Positions 1-8,608 of a DNA stretch of 64,000 nucleotides are shown piece by piece (position 1 is the stretch's first letter; each line of letters begins with the position of its first letter). The notes beneath the pieces were generated by a model. That model had not been told where the DNA came from and did not search any database. It was given only the letters and a program-made list of their open reading frames with translations. This DNA is from Molothrus aeneus. Lineage: Eukaryota; Chordata; Aves; Passeriformes; Icteridae. The stretch is taken from the NCBI RefSeq assembly GCF_037042795.1, contig NW_027099221.1, positions 248,001 to 312,000 on the forward strand. The letters run 5' to 3'. Position numbers and translations under genes: made by a program.

Positions 1-491
1 GGCTTCTTTCGGCACAAACCGCTCTCAGGAGCTCCCTGCGCTCGCCACAATGCTCTGTGTGCGAAGAAGCCGCTTCTTCGCCTCCGGGAGAATCGGCGAG
101 CGGCAGCTTCCCAAAGGCGAAGATGCAAGCTGCAGCACACAGGCACAGTGTGGGCAGCCTTCAGACTTAGAGAAAACAGTACTTTACCACTCTCCTGCCT
201 TTTCCATGGTTATTCTATTGGAAAAGAACGAGTTTTGGACAACTACCTTTCATTCTTGCCAAACTCTTTGCAGACCCCCGTGCAAGCTTTAGAACAAGAT
301 TTTGGATGTTTTCTTTCCTGGCAGAGTTTCTCCTTGCAAGATATGGTGGAAAAGCTTTTTGCTGAGTGTAGAGCGGCAAGACACGCAGAAGACGCAGATA
401 CGCAGCTCTCCGAAGCTAAGTGCCGGTCCCGGGCTTCTTTGGGCACAAACCGCTCTCAGGAGCTCCCTGCGCTCGCCACAATGCTCTGTGT

Positions 492-512
492 GCGAAGAAG
501 CCGCTTCTTCGC
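492..512. repeat. Perfect inverted repeat, 10-bp arms, 1-bp centre
   Basis: Representative copy of an element found once per unit. The left arm GCGAAGAAGC (492-501) is the exact reverse complement of the right arm GCTTCTTCGC (503-512), with a single C at 502. It is almost invariant across the array. Exceptions I noticed are GCCGCGTCTTCGCC in the units at about 4810 and 11278, GTGCAAAGAAG at about 16870, and CTTCACCTCC at about 36714. The short centre favours cruciform extrusion or binding of a dimeric protein over an RNA hairpin, but neither is shown. Confidence 0.9.
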
Positions 513-564
513 CTCCGGGAGAATCGGCGAGCGGCAGCTTCCCAAAGGCGAAGATGCAAGCTGC
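507..564. repeat. Overlapping inverted repeats downstream of the palindrome
   Basis: CTTCGCC (507-513) is complementary to GGCGAAG (547-553), and GCAGCTT (534-540) is complementary to AAGCTGC (558-564). The first pair shares its left arm with the right arm of the 492-512 palindrome: GCTTCTTCGCC pairs with GGCGAAGATGC at 10 of 11 positions. The segment could therefore fold in more than one way. It recurs in each unit. Some units alter it, for example CTTCATAAA in place of CTTCCCAAA at 60877 and 62170, just outside the arms. Confidence 0.6.
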
Positions 565-629
565 AGCACACAGGCACAGTGTGGGCAGCCTTCAGACTTA
601 GAGAAAACAGTACTTTACCACTCTCCTGC

Positions 630-657
630 CTTTTCCATGGTTATTCTATTGGAAAAG
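630..657. repeat. Inverted repeat, 8-bp arms, 12-bp spacer
   Basis: CTTTTCCA (630-637) and TGGAAAAG (650-657) are exact reverse complements separated by 12 bp (638-649). The left arm overlaps an NcoI site (CCATGG, 635-640). The element is present in each unit. Units near 47180 and 49769 change CCATGG to CCATTG just outside the arm and leave both arms intact. Confidence 0.8.
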
Positions 658-780
658 AACGAGTTTTGGACAACTACCTTTCATTCTTGCCAAACTCTTT
701 GCAGACCCCCGTGCAAGCTTTAGAACAAGATTTTGGATGTTTTCTTTCCTGGCAGAGTTTCTCCTTGCAAGATATGGTGG

Positions 781-791
781 AAAAGCTTTTT
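781..791. repeat. AAAAGCTTTT palindrome plus extra T; slippage-prone tract
   Basis: Perfect 10-bp palindrome (781-790) with a HindIII core, followed by one more T so the run reads T5. It recurs in every unit. It is where four of the five length changes in the window lie (near 34404, 39142, 41297 and 42158). Two units (about 43451 and 47761) replace C with A to give AAAGATTTTTG without a length change. Units at about 7252, 13287 and 21045 read GCTTCTTGC. Confidence 0.85.
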
Positions 792-813
792 GCTGAGTGT
801 AGAGTGGCAAGAC

Positions 814-836
814 ACGCAGAAGACGCAGATACGCAG
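814..836 (+). repeat. Three ACGCAG hexamers spaced 9 and 8 bp
   Basis: ACGCAG begins at 814, 823 and 831 in this copy and in each unit. A fourth ACGCAG occurs further on in units that keep the CpG in AGCACGCAGG; others read ACACAG there. The first hexamer changes to ACGCCG in a subset of units from about 35.7 kb onward. The only 2-bp deletion in the window (about 38308) removes an AC next to the first hexamer. No binding protein is implied by the sequence alone. Confidence 0.7.
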
Positions 837-868
837 CTCTCCGAAGCTAAGTACCGGTCCCGGGCTTC

Positions 869-885
869 TTTCGGCACAAACCGCT
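869..885 (+). other. Weak CENP-B-box-like motif (7 of 9 core bases)
   Basis: The mammalian CENP-B box core is nTTCGnnnnAnnCGGGn. Here TTCG lies at 870-873, A at 878 and CCGC at 881-884, so seven of nine core bases match and two of the final three G positions do not. The motif recurs in most units, but units reading TTTGGGCAC or TTTTGGCAC lose the TTCG and units reading GGCTTAAAC alter the middle. A match of this quality can arise by chance, and binding is unlikely without the complete CGGG. Confidence 0.2.
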
Positions 886-1712
886 CTCAGGAGCTCCCTG
901 CGCTCGCCACAATGCTCTGTGTGCGAAGAAGCCGCTTCTTCGCCTCCGGGAGAATCGGCGAGCGGCAGCTTCCCAAAGGCGAAGATGCAAGCTGCAGCAC
1001 ACAGGCACAGTGTGGGCAGCCTTCAGACTTAGAGAAAACAGAACTTTACCACTCTCCTGCCTTTTCCATGGTTATTCTATTGGAAAAGAACGAGTTTTGG
1101 ACAACTACCTTTCATTCTTGCCAAACTCTTTGCAGACCCCCGTGCAAGCTTTAGAACAAGATTTTGGATGTTTTCTTTCCTGGCAGAGTTTCTCCTTGCA
1201 AGATATGGTGGAAAAGCTTTTTGCTGAGTGTAGAGCGGCAAGACACGCAGAAGACGCAGATACGCAGCTCTCCGAAGCTAAGTGCCGGTCCCGGGCTTCT
1301 TTCGGCACAAACCGCTCTCAGGAGCTCCCTGCGCTTGCCACAATGCTCTGTGTGCGAAGAAGCCGCTTCTTCGCCTCCGGGAGAATCGGCGAGCGGCAGC
1401 TTCCCAAAGGCGAAGATGCAAGCTGCAGCACACAGGCACAGTGTGGGCAGCCTTCAGACTTAGAGAAAACAGAACTTTACCACTCTCCTGCCTTTTCCAT
1501 GGTTATTCTATTGGAAAAGAACGAGTTTTGGACAACTACCTTTCATTCTTGCCAAACTCTTTGCAGACCCCTGTGCAAGCTTTAGAACAAGATTTTGGAT
1601 GTTTTCTTTCCTGGCAGAGTTTCTCCTTGCAAGATATGGTGGAAAAGCTTTTTGCTGAGTGTAGAGCGGCAAGACACGCAGAAGACGCAGATACGCAGCT
1701 CTCCGAAGCTAA

Positions 1713-4700
1713 GTGCCGGTCCCGGGCTTCTTTCGGCACAAACCGCTCTCAGGAGCTCCCTGCGCTCGCCACAATGCTCTGTGTGCGAAGAAGCCGCTTC
1801 TTCGCCTGCGGGAGAATCGGCGAGCGGCAGCTTCCCAAAGGCGAAGATGCAAGCTGCAGCACACAGGCACAGTGTGGGCAGCCTTCAGACTTAGAGAAAA
1901 CAGTACTTTACCACTCTCCTGCCTTTTCCATGGTTATTCTATTGGAAAAGAACGAGTTTTGGACAACTACCTTTCATTCTTGCCAAACTCTTTGCAGACC
2001 CCCGTGCAAGCTTTAGAACAAGATTTTGGATGTTTTCTTTCCTGGCAGAGTTTCTCCTTGCAAGATATGGTGGAAAAGCTTTTTGCTGAGTGTAGAGCGG
2101 CAAGACACGCAGAAGACGCAGATACGCAGCTCTCCGAAGCTAAGTGCCGGTCCCGGGCTTCTTTTGGCACAAACCGCTCTCAGGAGCTCCCTGCGCTCGC
2201 CACAATGCTCTGTGTGCGAAGAAGCCGCTTCTTCGCCTCCGGGAGAATCGGCGAGCGGCAGCTTCCCAAAGGCGAAGATGCAAGCTGCAGCACGCAGGCA
2301 CAGTGTGGGCAGCCTTCAGACTTAGAGAAAACAGTACTTTACCACTCTCCTGCCTTTTCCATGGTTATTCTATTGGAAAAGAACGAGTTTTGGACAACTA
2401 CCTTTCATTCTTGCCAAACTCTTTGCAGACCCCCGTGCAAGCTTTAGAACAAGATTTTGGATGTTTTCTTTCCTGGCAGAGTTTCTCCTTGCAAGATATG
2501 GTGGAAAAGCTTTTTGCTGAGTGTAGAGCGGCAAGACACGCAGAAGACGCAGATACGCAGCTCTCCAAAGCTAAGTGCCGGTCCCGGGCTTCTTTCGGCA
2601 CAAACCGCTCTCAGGAGCTCCCTGCGCTCGCCACAATGCTCTGTGTGCGAAGAAGCCGCTTCTTCGCCTCCGGGAGAATCGGCGAGCGGCAGCTTCCCAA
2701 AGGCGAAGATGCAAGGTGCAGCACGCAGGCACAGTGTGGGCAGCCTTCAGACTTAGAGAAAACAGTACTTTACCACTCTCCTGCCTTTTCCATGGTTATT
2801 CTATTGGAAAAGAACGAGTTTTGGACAACTACCTTTCATTCTTGCCAAACTCTTTGCAGACCCCCGTGCAAGCTTTAGAACAAGATTTTGGATGTTTTCT
2901 TTCCTGGCAGAGTTTCTCCTTGCAAGATATGGTGGAAAAGCTTTTTGCTGAGTGTAGAGCAGCAAGACACGCAGAAGACGCAGATACGCAGCTCTCCGAA
3001 GCTAAGTGCCGGTCCCGGGCTTCTTTCGGCACAAACCGCTCTCAGGAGCTCCCTGCGCTCGCCACAATGCTCTGTGTGCGAAGAAGCCGCTTCTTCGCCT
3101 CCGGGAGAATCGGCGAGCGGCAGCTTCCCAAAGGCGAAGATGCAAGCTGCAGCACACAGGCACAGTGTGGGCAGCCTTCAGACTTAGAGAAAACAGTACT
3201 TTACCACTCTCCTGCCTTTTCCATGGTTATTCTATTGGAAAAGAACGAGTTTTGGACAACTACCTTTCATTCTTGCCAAACTCTTTGCAGACCCCCGTGC
3301 AAGCTTTAGAACAAGATTTTGGATGTTTTCTTTCCTGGCAGAGTTTCTCCTTGCAAGATATGGTGGAAAAGCTTTTTGCTGAGTGTAGAGCGGCAAGACA
3401 CGCAGAAGACGCAGATACGCAGCTCTCCGAAGCTAAGTGCCGGTCCCGGGCTTCTTTGGGCACAAACCGCTCTCAGGAGCTCCCTGCGCTCGCCACAATG
3501 CTCTGTGTGCGAAGAAGCCGCTTCTTCGCCTCCGGGAGAATCGGCGAGCGGCAGCTTCCCAAAGGCGAAGATGCAAGCTGCAGCACACAGGCACAGTGTG
3601 GGCAGCCTTCAGACTTAGAGAAAACAGTACTTTACCACTCTCCTGCCTTTTCCATGGTTATTCTATTGGAAAAGAACGAGTTTTGGACAACTACCTTTCA
3701 TTCTTGCCAAACTCTTTGCAGACCCCCGTGCAAGCTTTAGAACAAGATTTTGGATGTTTTCTTTCCTGGCAGAGTTTCTCCTTGCAAGATATGGTGGAAA
3801 AGCTTTTTGCTGAGTGTAGAGCGGCAAGACACGCAGAAGACGCAGATACGCAGCTCTCCGAAGCTAAGTGCCGGTCCCGGGCTTCTTTGGGCACAAACCG
3901 CTCTCAGGAGCTCCCTGCGCTCGCCACAATGCTCTGTGTGCGAAGAAGCCGCTTCTTCGCCTCCGGGAGAATCGGCGAGCGGCAGCTTCCCAAAGGCGAA
4001 GATGCAAGCTGCAGCACACAGGCACAGTGTGGGCAGCCTTCAGACTTAGAGAAAACAGTACTTTACCACTCTCCTGCCTTTTCCATGGTTATTCTATTGG
4101 AAAAGAACGAGTTTTGGACAACTACCTTTCATTCTTGCCAAACTCTTTGCAGACCCCCGTGCAAGCTTTAGAACAAGATTTTGGATGTTTTCTTTCCTGG
4201 CAGAGTTTCTCCTTGCAAGATATGGTGGAAAAGCTTTTTGCTGAGTGTAGAGCGGCAAGACACGCAGAAGACGCAGATACGCAGCTCTCCGAAGCTAAGT
4301 GCCGGTCCCGGGCTTCTTTCGGCACAAACCGCTCTCAGGAGCTCCCTGCGCTTGCCACAATGCTCTGTGTGCGAAGAAGCCGCTTCTTCGCCTGCGGGAG
4401 AATCGGCGAGCGGCAGCTTCCCAAAGGCGAAGATGCAAGCTGCAGCACGCAGGCACAGTGTGGGCAGCATTCAGACTTCGAGAAAACAGTACTTTACCAC
4501 TCTCCTGCCTTTTCCATGGTTATTCTATTGGAAAAGAACGAGTTTTGGACAACTACCTTTCATTCTTGCCAAACTCTTTGCAGACCCCCGTGCAAGCTTT
4601 AGAACAAGATTTTGGATGTTTTCTTTCCTGGCAGAGTTTCTCCTTGCAAGATATGGTGGAAAAGCTTTTTGCTGAGTGTAGAGCGGCAAGACACGCAGAA

Positions 4701-7700
4701 GATGCAGATACGCAGCTCTCCGAAGCTAAGTACCGGTCCCGGGCTTCTTTCGGCACAAACCGCTCTCAGGAGCTCCCTGCGCTCGCCACAATGCTCTGTG
4801 TGCGAAGAAGCCGCGTCTTCGCCTCCGGGAGAATCGGCGAGCGGCAGCTTCCCAAAGGCGAAGATGCAAGCTGCAGCACACAGGCACAGTGTGGGCAGCC
4901 TTCAGACTTAGAGAAAACAGAACTTTACCACTCTCCTGCCTTTTCCATGGTTATTCTATTGGAAAAGAACGAGTTTTGGACAACTACCTTTCATTCTTGC
5001 CAAACTCTTTGCAGACCCCTGTGCAAGCTTTAGAACAAGATATTGGATGTTTTCTTTCCTGGCAGAGTTTCTCCTTGCAAGATATGGTGGAAAAGCTTTT
5101 TGCTGAGTGTAGAGCGGCAAGACACGCAGAAGACGCAGATACGCAGCTCTCCGAAGCTAAGTGCCGGTCCCGGGCTTCTTTCGGCACAAACCGCTCTCAG
5201 GAGCTCCCTGCGCTCGCCACAATGCTCTGTGTGCGAAGAAGCCGCTTCTTCGCCTCCGGGAGAATCGGCGAGCGGCAGCTTCCCAAAGGCGAAGATGCAA
5301 GCTGCAGCACGCAGGCACAGTGTGGGCAGCCTTCAGACTTAGAGAAAACAGTACTTTACCACTCTCCTGCCTTTTCCATGGTTATTCTATTGGAAAAGAA
5401 CGAGTTTTGGACAACTACCTTTCATTCTTGCCAAACGCTTTGCAGACCCCCGTGCAAGCTTTAGAACAAGATTTTGGATGTTTTCTTTCCTGGCAGAGTT
5501 TCTCCTTGCAAGATATGGTGGAAAAGCTTTTTGCTGAGTGTAGAGCGGCAAGACACGCAGAAGACGCAGATACGCAGCTCTCCGAAGCTAAGTGCCGGTC
5601 CCGGGCTTCTTTCGGCACAAACCGCTCTCAGGAGCTCCCTGCGCTCGCCACAATGCTCTGTGTGCGAAGAAGCCGCTTCTTCGCCTCCGGGAGAATCGGC
5701 GAGCGGCAGCTTCCCAAAGGCGAAGATGCAAGCTGCAGCACGCAGGCACAGTGTGGGCAGCCTTCAGACTTAGAGAAAACAGTACTTTACCACTCTCCTG
5801 CCTTTTCCATGGTTATTCTATTGGAAAAGAACGAGTTTTGGACAACTACCTTTCATTCTTGCCAAACTCTTTGCAGACCCCCGTGCAAGCTTTAGAACAA
5901 GATTTTGGATGTTTTCTTTCCTGGCAGAGTTTCTCCTTGCAAGATATGGTGGAAAAGCTTTTTGCTGAGTGTAGAGCGGCAAGACACGCAGAAGACGCAG
6001 ATACGCAGCTCTCCGAAGCTAAGTGCCGGTCCCGGGCTTCTTTCGGCACAAACCGCTCTCAGGAGCTCCCTGCGCTCGCCACAATGCTCTGTGTGCGAAG
6101 AAGCCGCTTCTTCGCCTCCGGGAGAATCGGCGAGCGGCAGCTTCCCAAAGGCGAAGATGCAAGCTGCAGCACGCAGGCACAGTGTGGGCAGCCTTCAGAC
6201 TTAGAGAAAACAGTACTTTACCACTCTCCTGCCTTTTCCATGGTTATTCTATTGGAAAAGAACGAGTTTTGGACAACTACCTTTCATTCTTGCCAAACTC
6301 TTTGCAGACCCCCGTGCAAGCTTTAGAACAAGATTTTGGATGTTTTCTTTCCTGGCAGAGTTTCTCCTTGCAAGATATGGTGGAAAAGCTTTTTGCTGAG
6401 TGTAGAGCGGCAAGACACGCAGAAGACGCAGATACGCAGCTCTCCGAAGCTAAGTGCCGGTCCCGGGCTTCTTTCGGCACAAACCGCTCTCAGGAGCTCC
6501 CTGCGCTCGCCACAATGCTCTGTGTGCGAAGAAGCCGCTTCTTCGCCTCCGGAAGAGTCGGCGAGCGGCAGCTTCCCAAAGGCGAAGATGCAAGCTGCAG
6601 CACACAGGCACAGTGTGGGCAGCCTTCAGACTTAGAGAAAACAGTACTTTACCACTCTCCTGCCTTTTCCATGGTTATTCTATTGGAAAAGAACGAGTTT
6701 TGGACAACTACCTTTCATTCTTGCCAAACTCTTTGCAGACCCCCGTGCAAGCTTTAGAACAAGATTTTGGATGTTTTCTTTCCTGGCAGAGTTTCTCCTT
6801 GCAAGATATGGTGGAAAAGCTTTTTGCTGAGTGTAGAGCGGCAAGACACGCAGAAGACGCAGATACGCAGCTCTCCGAAGCTAAGTGCCGGTCCCGGGCT
6901 TCTTTCGGCACAAACCGCTCTCAGGAGCTCCCTGCGCTCGCCACAATGCTCTGTGTGCGAAGAAGCCGCTTCTTCGCCTCCTGGAGAATCGGCGAGCGGC
7001 AGCTTCCCAAAGGCGAAGATGCAAGCTGCAGCACACAGGCACAGTGTGGGCAGCATTCAGACTTAGAGAAAACAGTACTTTACCACTCTCCTGCCTTTTC
7101 CATGGTTATTCTATTGGAAAAGAACGAGTTTTGGACAACTACCTTTCATTCTTGCCAAACTCTTTGCAGACCCCCGTGCAAGCTTTAGAACAAGATTTTG
7201 GATGTTTTCTTTCCTGGCAGAGTTTCTCCTTGCAAGATATGGTGGAAAAGCTTCTTGCTGAGTGTAGAGCGGCAAGACACGCAGAAGACGCAGATACGCA
7301 GCTCTCCGAAGCTAAGTGCCGGTCCCGGGCTTCTTTCGGCACAAACCGCTCTCAGGAGCTCCCTGCGCTCGCCACAATGCTCTGTGTGCGAAGAAGCCGC
7401 TTCTTCGCCTCCGGGAGAATCGGCGAGCGGCAGCTTCCCAAAGGCGAAGATGCAAGCTGCAGCACGCAGGCACAGTGTGGGCAGCCTTCAGACTTAGAGA
7501 AAACAGTACTTTACCACTCTCCTGCCTTTTCCATGGTTATTCTATTGGAAAAGAACGAGTTTTGGACAACTACCTTTCATTCTTGCCAAACTCTTTGCAG
7601 ACCCCCGTGCAAGCTTTAGAACAAGATTTTGGATGTTTTCTTTCCTGGCAGAGTTTCTCCTTGCAAGATATGGTGGAAAAGCTTTTTGCTGAGTGTAGAG

Positions 7701-8608
7701 CGGCAAGACACGCAGAAGACGCAGATACGCAGCTCTCCGAAGCTAAGTGCCGGTCCCGGGCTTCTTTCGGCACAAACCGCTCTCAGGAGCTCCCTGCGCT
7801 CGCCACAATGCTCTGTGTGCGAAGAAGCCGCTTCTTCGCCTCCGGGAGAATCGGCGAGCGGCAGCTTCCCAAAGGCGAAGATGCAAGCTGCAGCACGCAG
7901 GCACAGTGTGGGCAGCCTTCAGACTTAGAGAAAACAGTACTTTACCACTCTCCTGCCTTTTCCATGGTTATTCTATTGGAAAAGAACGAGTTTTGGACAA
8001 CTACCTTTCATTCTTGCCAAACTCTTTGCAGACCCCCGTGCAAGCTTTAGAACAAGATTTTGGATGTTTTCTTTCCTGGCAGAGTTTCTCCTTGCAAGAT
8101 ATGGTGGAAAAGCTTTTTGCTGAGTGTAGAGCGGCAAGACACGCAGAAGACGCAGATACGCAGCTCTCCGAAGCTAAGTGCCGGTCCCGGGCTTCTTTCG
8201 GCACAAACCGCTCTCAGGAGCTCCCTGCGCTCGCCACAATGCTCTGTGTGCGAAGAAGCCGCTTCTTCGCCTCCGGGAGAATCGGCGAGCGGCAGCTTCC
8301 CAAAGGCGAAGATGCAAGCTGCAGCACGCAGGCACAGTGTGGGCAGCCTTCAGACTTAGAGAAAACAGTACTTTACCACTCTCCTGCCTTTTCCATGGTT
8401 ATTCTATTGGAAAAGAACGAGTTTTGGACAACTACCTTTCATTCTTGCCAAACTCTTTGCAGACCCCCGTGCAAGCTTTAGAACAAGATTTTGGATGTTT
8501 TCTTTCCTGGCAGAGTTTCTCCTTGCAAGATATGGTGGAAAAGCTTTTTGCTGAGTGTAGAGCGGCAAGACACGCAGAAGACGCAGATACGCAGCTCTCC
8601 GAAGCTAA
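1713..8608 (+). repeat. Higher-order block A, copy 1 (16 units)
   Basis: Units 4 to 19. The block opens with a CCTGCGGG unit (about 1806). Ordered markers follow: AGAGCAGCA (about 2957), TTTGGGCAC (3887), GCGCTTGCC with GGCAGCATTC and ACTTCGAG (4350-4480), AAGTACCGG with CGCGTCTTCG and ACAGAACTT (4731-4920), AAGATATTGG (5038), CCGGAAGAGTCGG (about 6549), then CCTCCTGG with GGCAGCATTC (about 6979-7052) and GCTTCTTGC (7251). This order is repeated in copy 2. Relative to copy 2 it has an extra unit near 2.1-3.0 kb and another near 5.2-5.6 kb (the AAACGCTTT unit). Confidence 0.85.

Larger units (their letters stand above)
481..723 (+). other. 80-codon ATG open frame repeated in each unit (probably not a gene)
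   Basis: This is the longest ATG-started frame that recurs in every unit. It opens at ATG 481-483, preceded by GCCACA (A at -3, C at +4, a moderate Kozak match), and closes at TAG 721-723. The predicted peptide starts MLCVRRSRFFASGR and has seven cysteines, no clear signal peptide or membrane helix, and no family I recognise. Variants between units are mostly amino-acid changing (Ser/Cys, Gly/Trp, Pro/His, Val/Glu), and one unit has an in-frame stop (TAG at 35140-35142). Near-universal openness is what copying of one unit would give, so it is not evidence of selection. No promoter, intron or poly(A) signal is evident. Confidence 0.15.
596..800 (+). other. AT-richer part of the unit with spaced A and T runs
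   Basis: Representative copy. Runs of three to five A or T lie at 604-607, 614-616, 631-634, 653-656, 664-667, 679-681, 692-694, 698-700, 719-721, 731-734, 740-743, 745-747, 758-760, 781-784 and 787-791. The gaps between run centres are mostly about 10 to 22 bp, so phasing with the helical turn is only approximate. Only two CpG sites lie here (at AACGAG and CCCCGTG). Spaced A/T runs are known to favour intrinsic bending; bending here is inferred, not shown. Confidence 0.75.
420..850 (+). repeat. Reference 431-bp satellite unit (unit 1)
   Basis: First complete unit in the phase used here; the boundary is arbitrary. Landmarks in order: CCCGGG at 428-433, GC-rich CpG-dense part to about 595, AT-richer part 596-800, then the start of the next CpG-dense stretch from 801. 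This copy has TTTGGGCAC at about 438-446 where most units read TTTCGGCAC. The length of 431 leaves remainder 2 when divided by 3, so any reading frame shifts on passing into the next unit. I found no clear subrepeat structure within the unit, so it does not look like a simple multimer of a shorter repeat. Confidence 0.95.
801..1026 (+). other. CpG-dense GC-rich part of the unit
   Basis: Representative copy. About 20 of the roughly 22 CpG sites of a unit fall in this stretch of about 226 bp. Many diagnostic differences between units are transitions at these CpGs: AGCACGCAGG/AGCACACAGG, GCGCTCGCC/GCGCTTGCC, CCTCCGGG/CCTCTGGG and AGAGCGGCA/AGAGCAGCA or AGAGTGGCA. That is the expected footprint of deamination of methylated CpG (inference). 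The stretch has no A or T run of four or more. Confidence 0.8.
1..1712 (+). repeat. Left edge units, mixed types
   Basis: A part-unit (1-419) and units 1 to 3. They carry left-zone markers: TTTGGGCAC (438), AAGTACCGG (849), ACAGAACTT (1038 and 1469) and GCGCTTGCC (1331). The same markers reappear in nearby combinations at 4.3-5.0 kb, 10.3-11.4 kb and 22.0-22.5 kb. These units are therefore probably the tail of another higher-order block lying mostly left of the window. Confidence 0.7.

Noticed and set aside
505..521. Second CENP-B-box-like match at TTCTTCGCCTCCGGGAG
   Set aside because: The TTCG-to-CGGG distance is 4 bp in place of 7. Shifting the frame loses the TTCG and the central A, so it is not a usable match.
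420..850. Unit as an exact nucleosome multiple
   Set aside because: 431 bp is not close to a whole multiple of the usual 165-200 bp repeat length, so no nucleosome phasing claim is made from length alone.
733..1032. 99-codon + strand open frame (TTG start), one per unit
   Set aside because: Non-ATG start, overlaps the other frames, serine-rich low-information product, changes freely with CpG variants.
1105..1308. 67-codon minus-strand open frame, and a 100-codon version in some units
   Set aside because: Non-ATG start for the 67-codon frame. The longer frame appears only where GGCAGCATTC creates an ATG on the minus strand, so it is a by-product of one variant.
1282..2016. 244-codon open frame on the + strand, recurring every 431 bp
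   Set aside because: It starts at GTG, not ATG, spans 1.7 units, overlaps its own next copy in a different frame, and exists only because the unit length is not a multiple of three. No recognisable domain and no sign of constraint.
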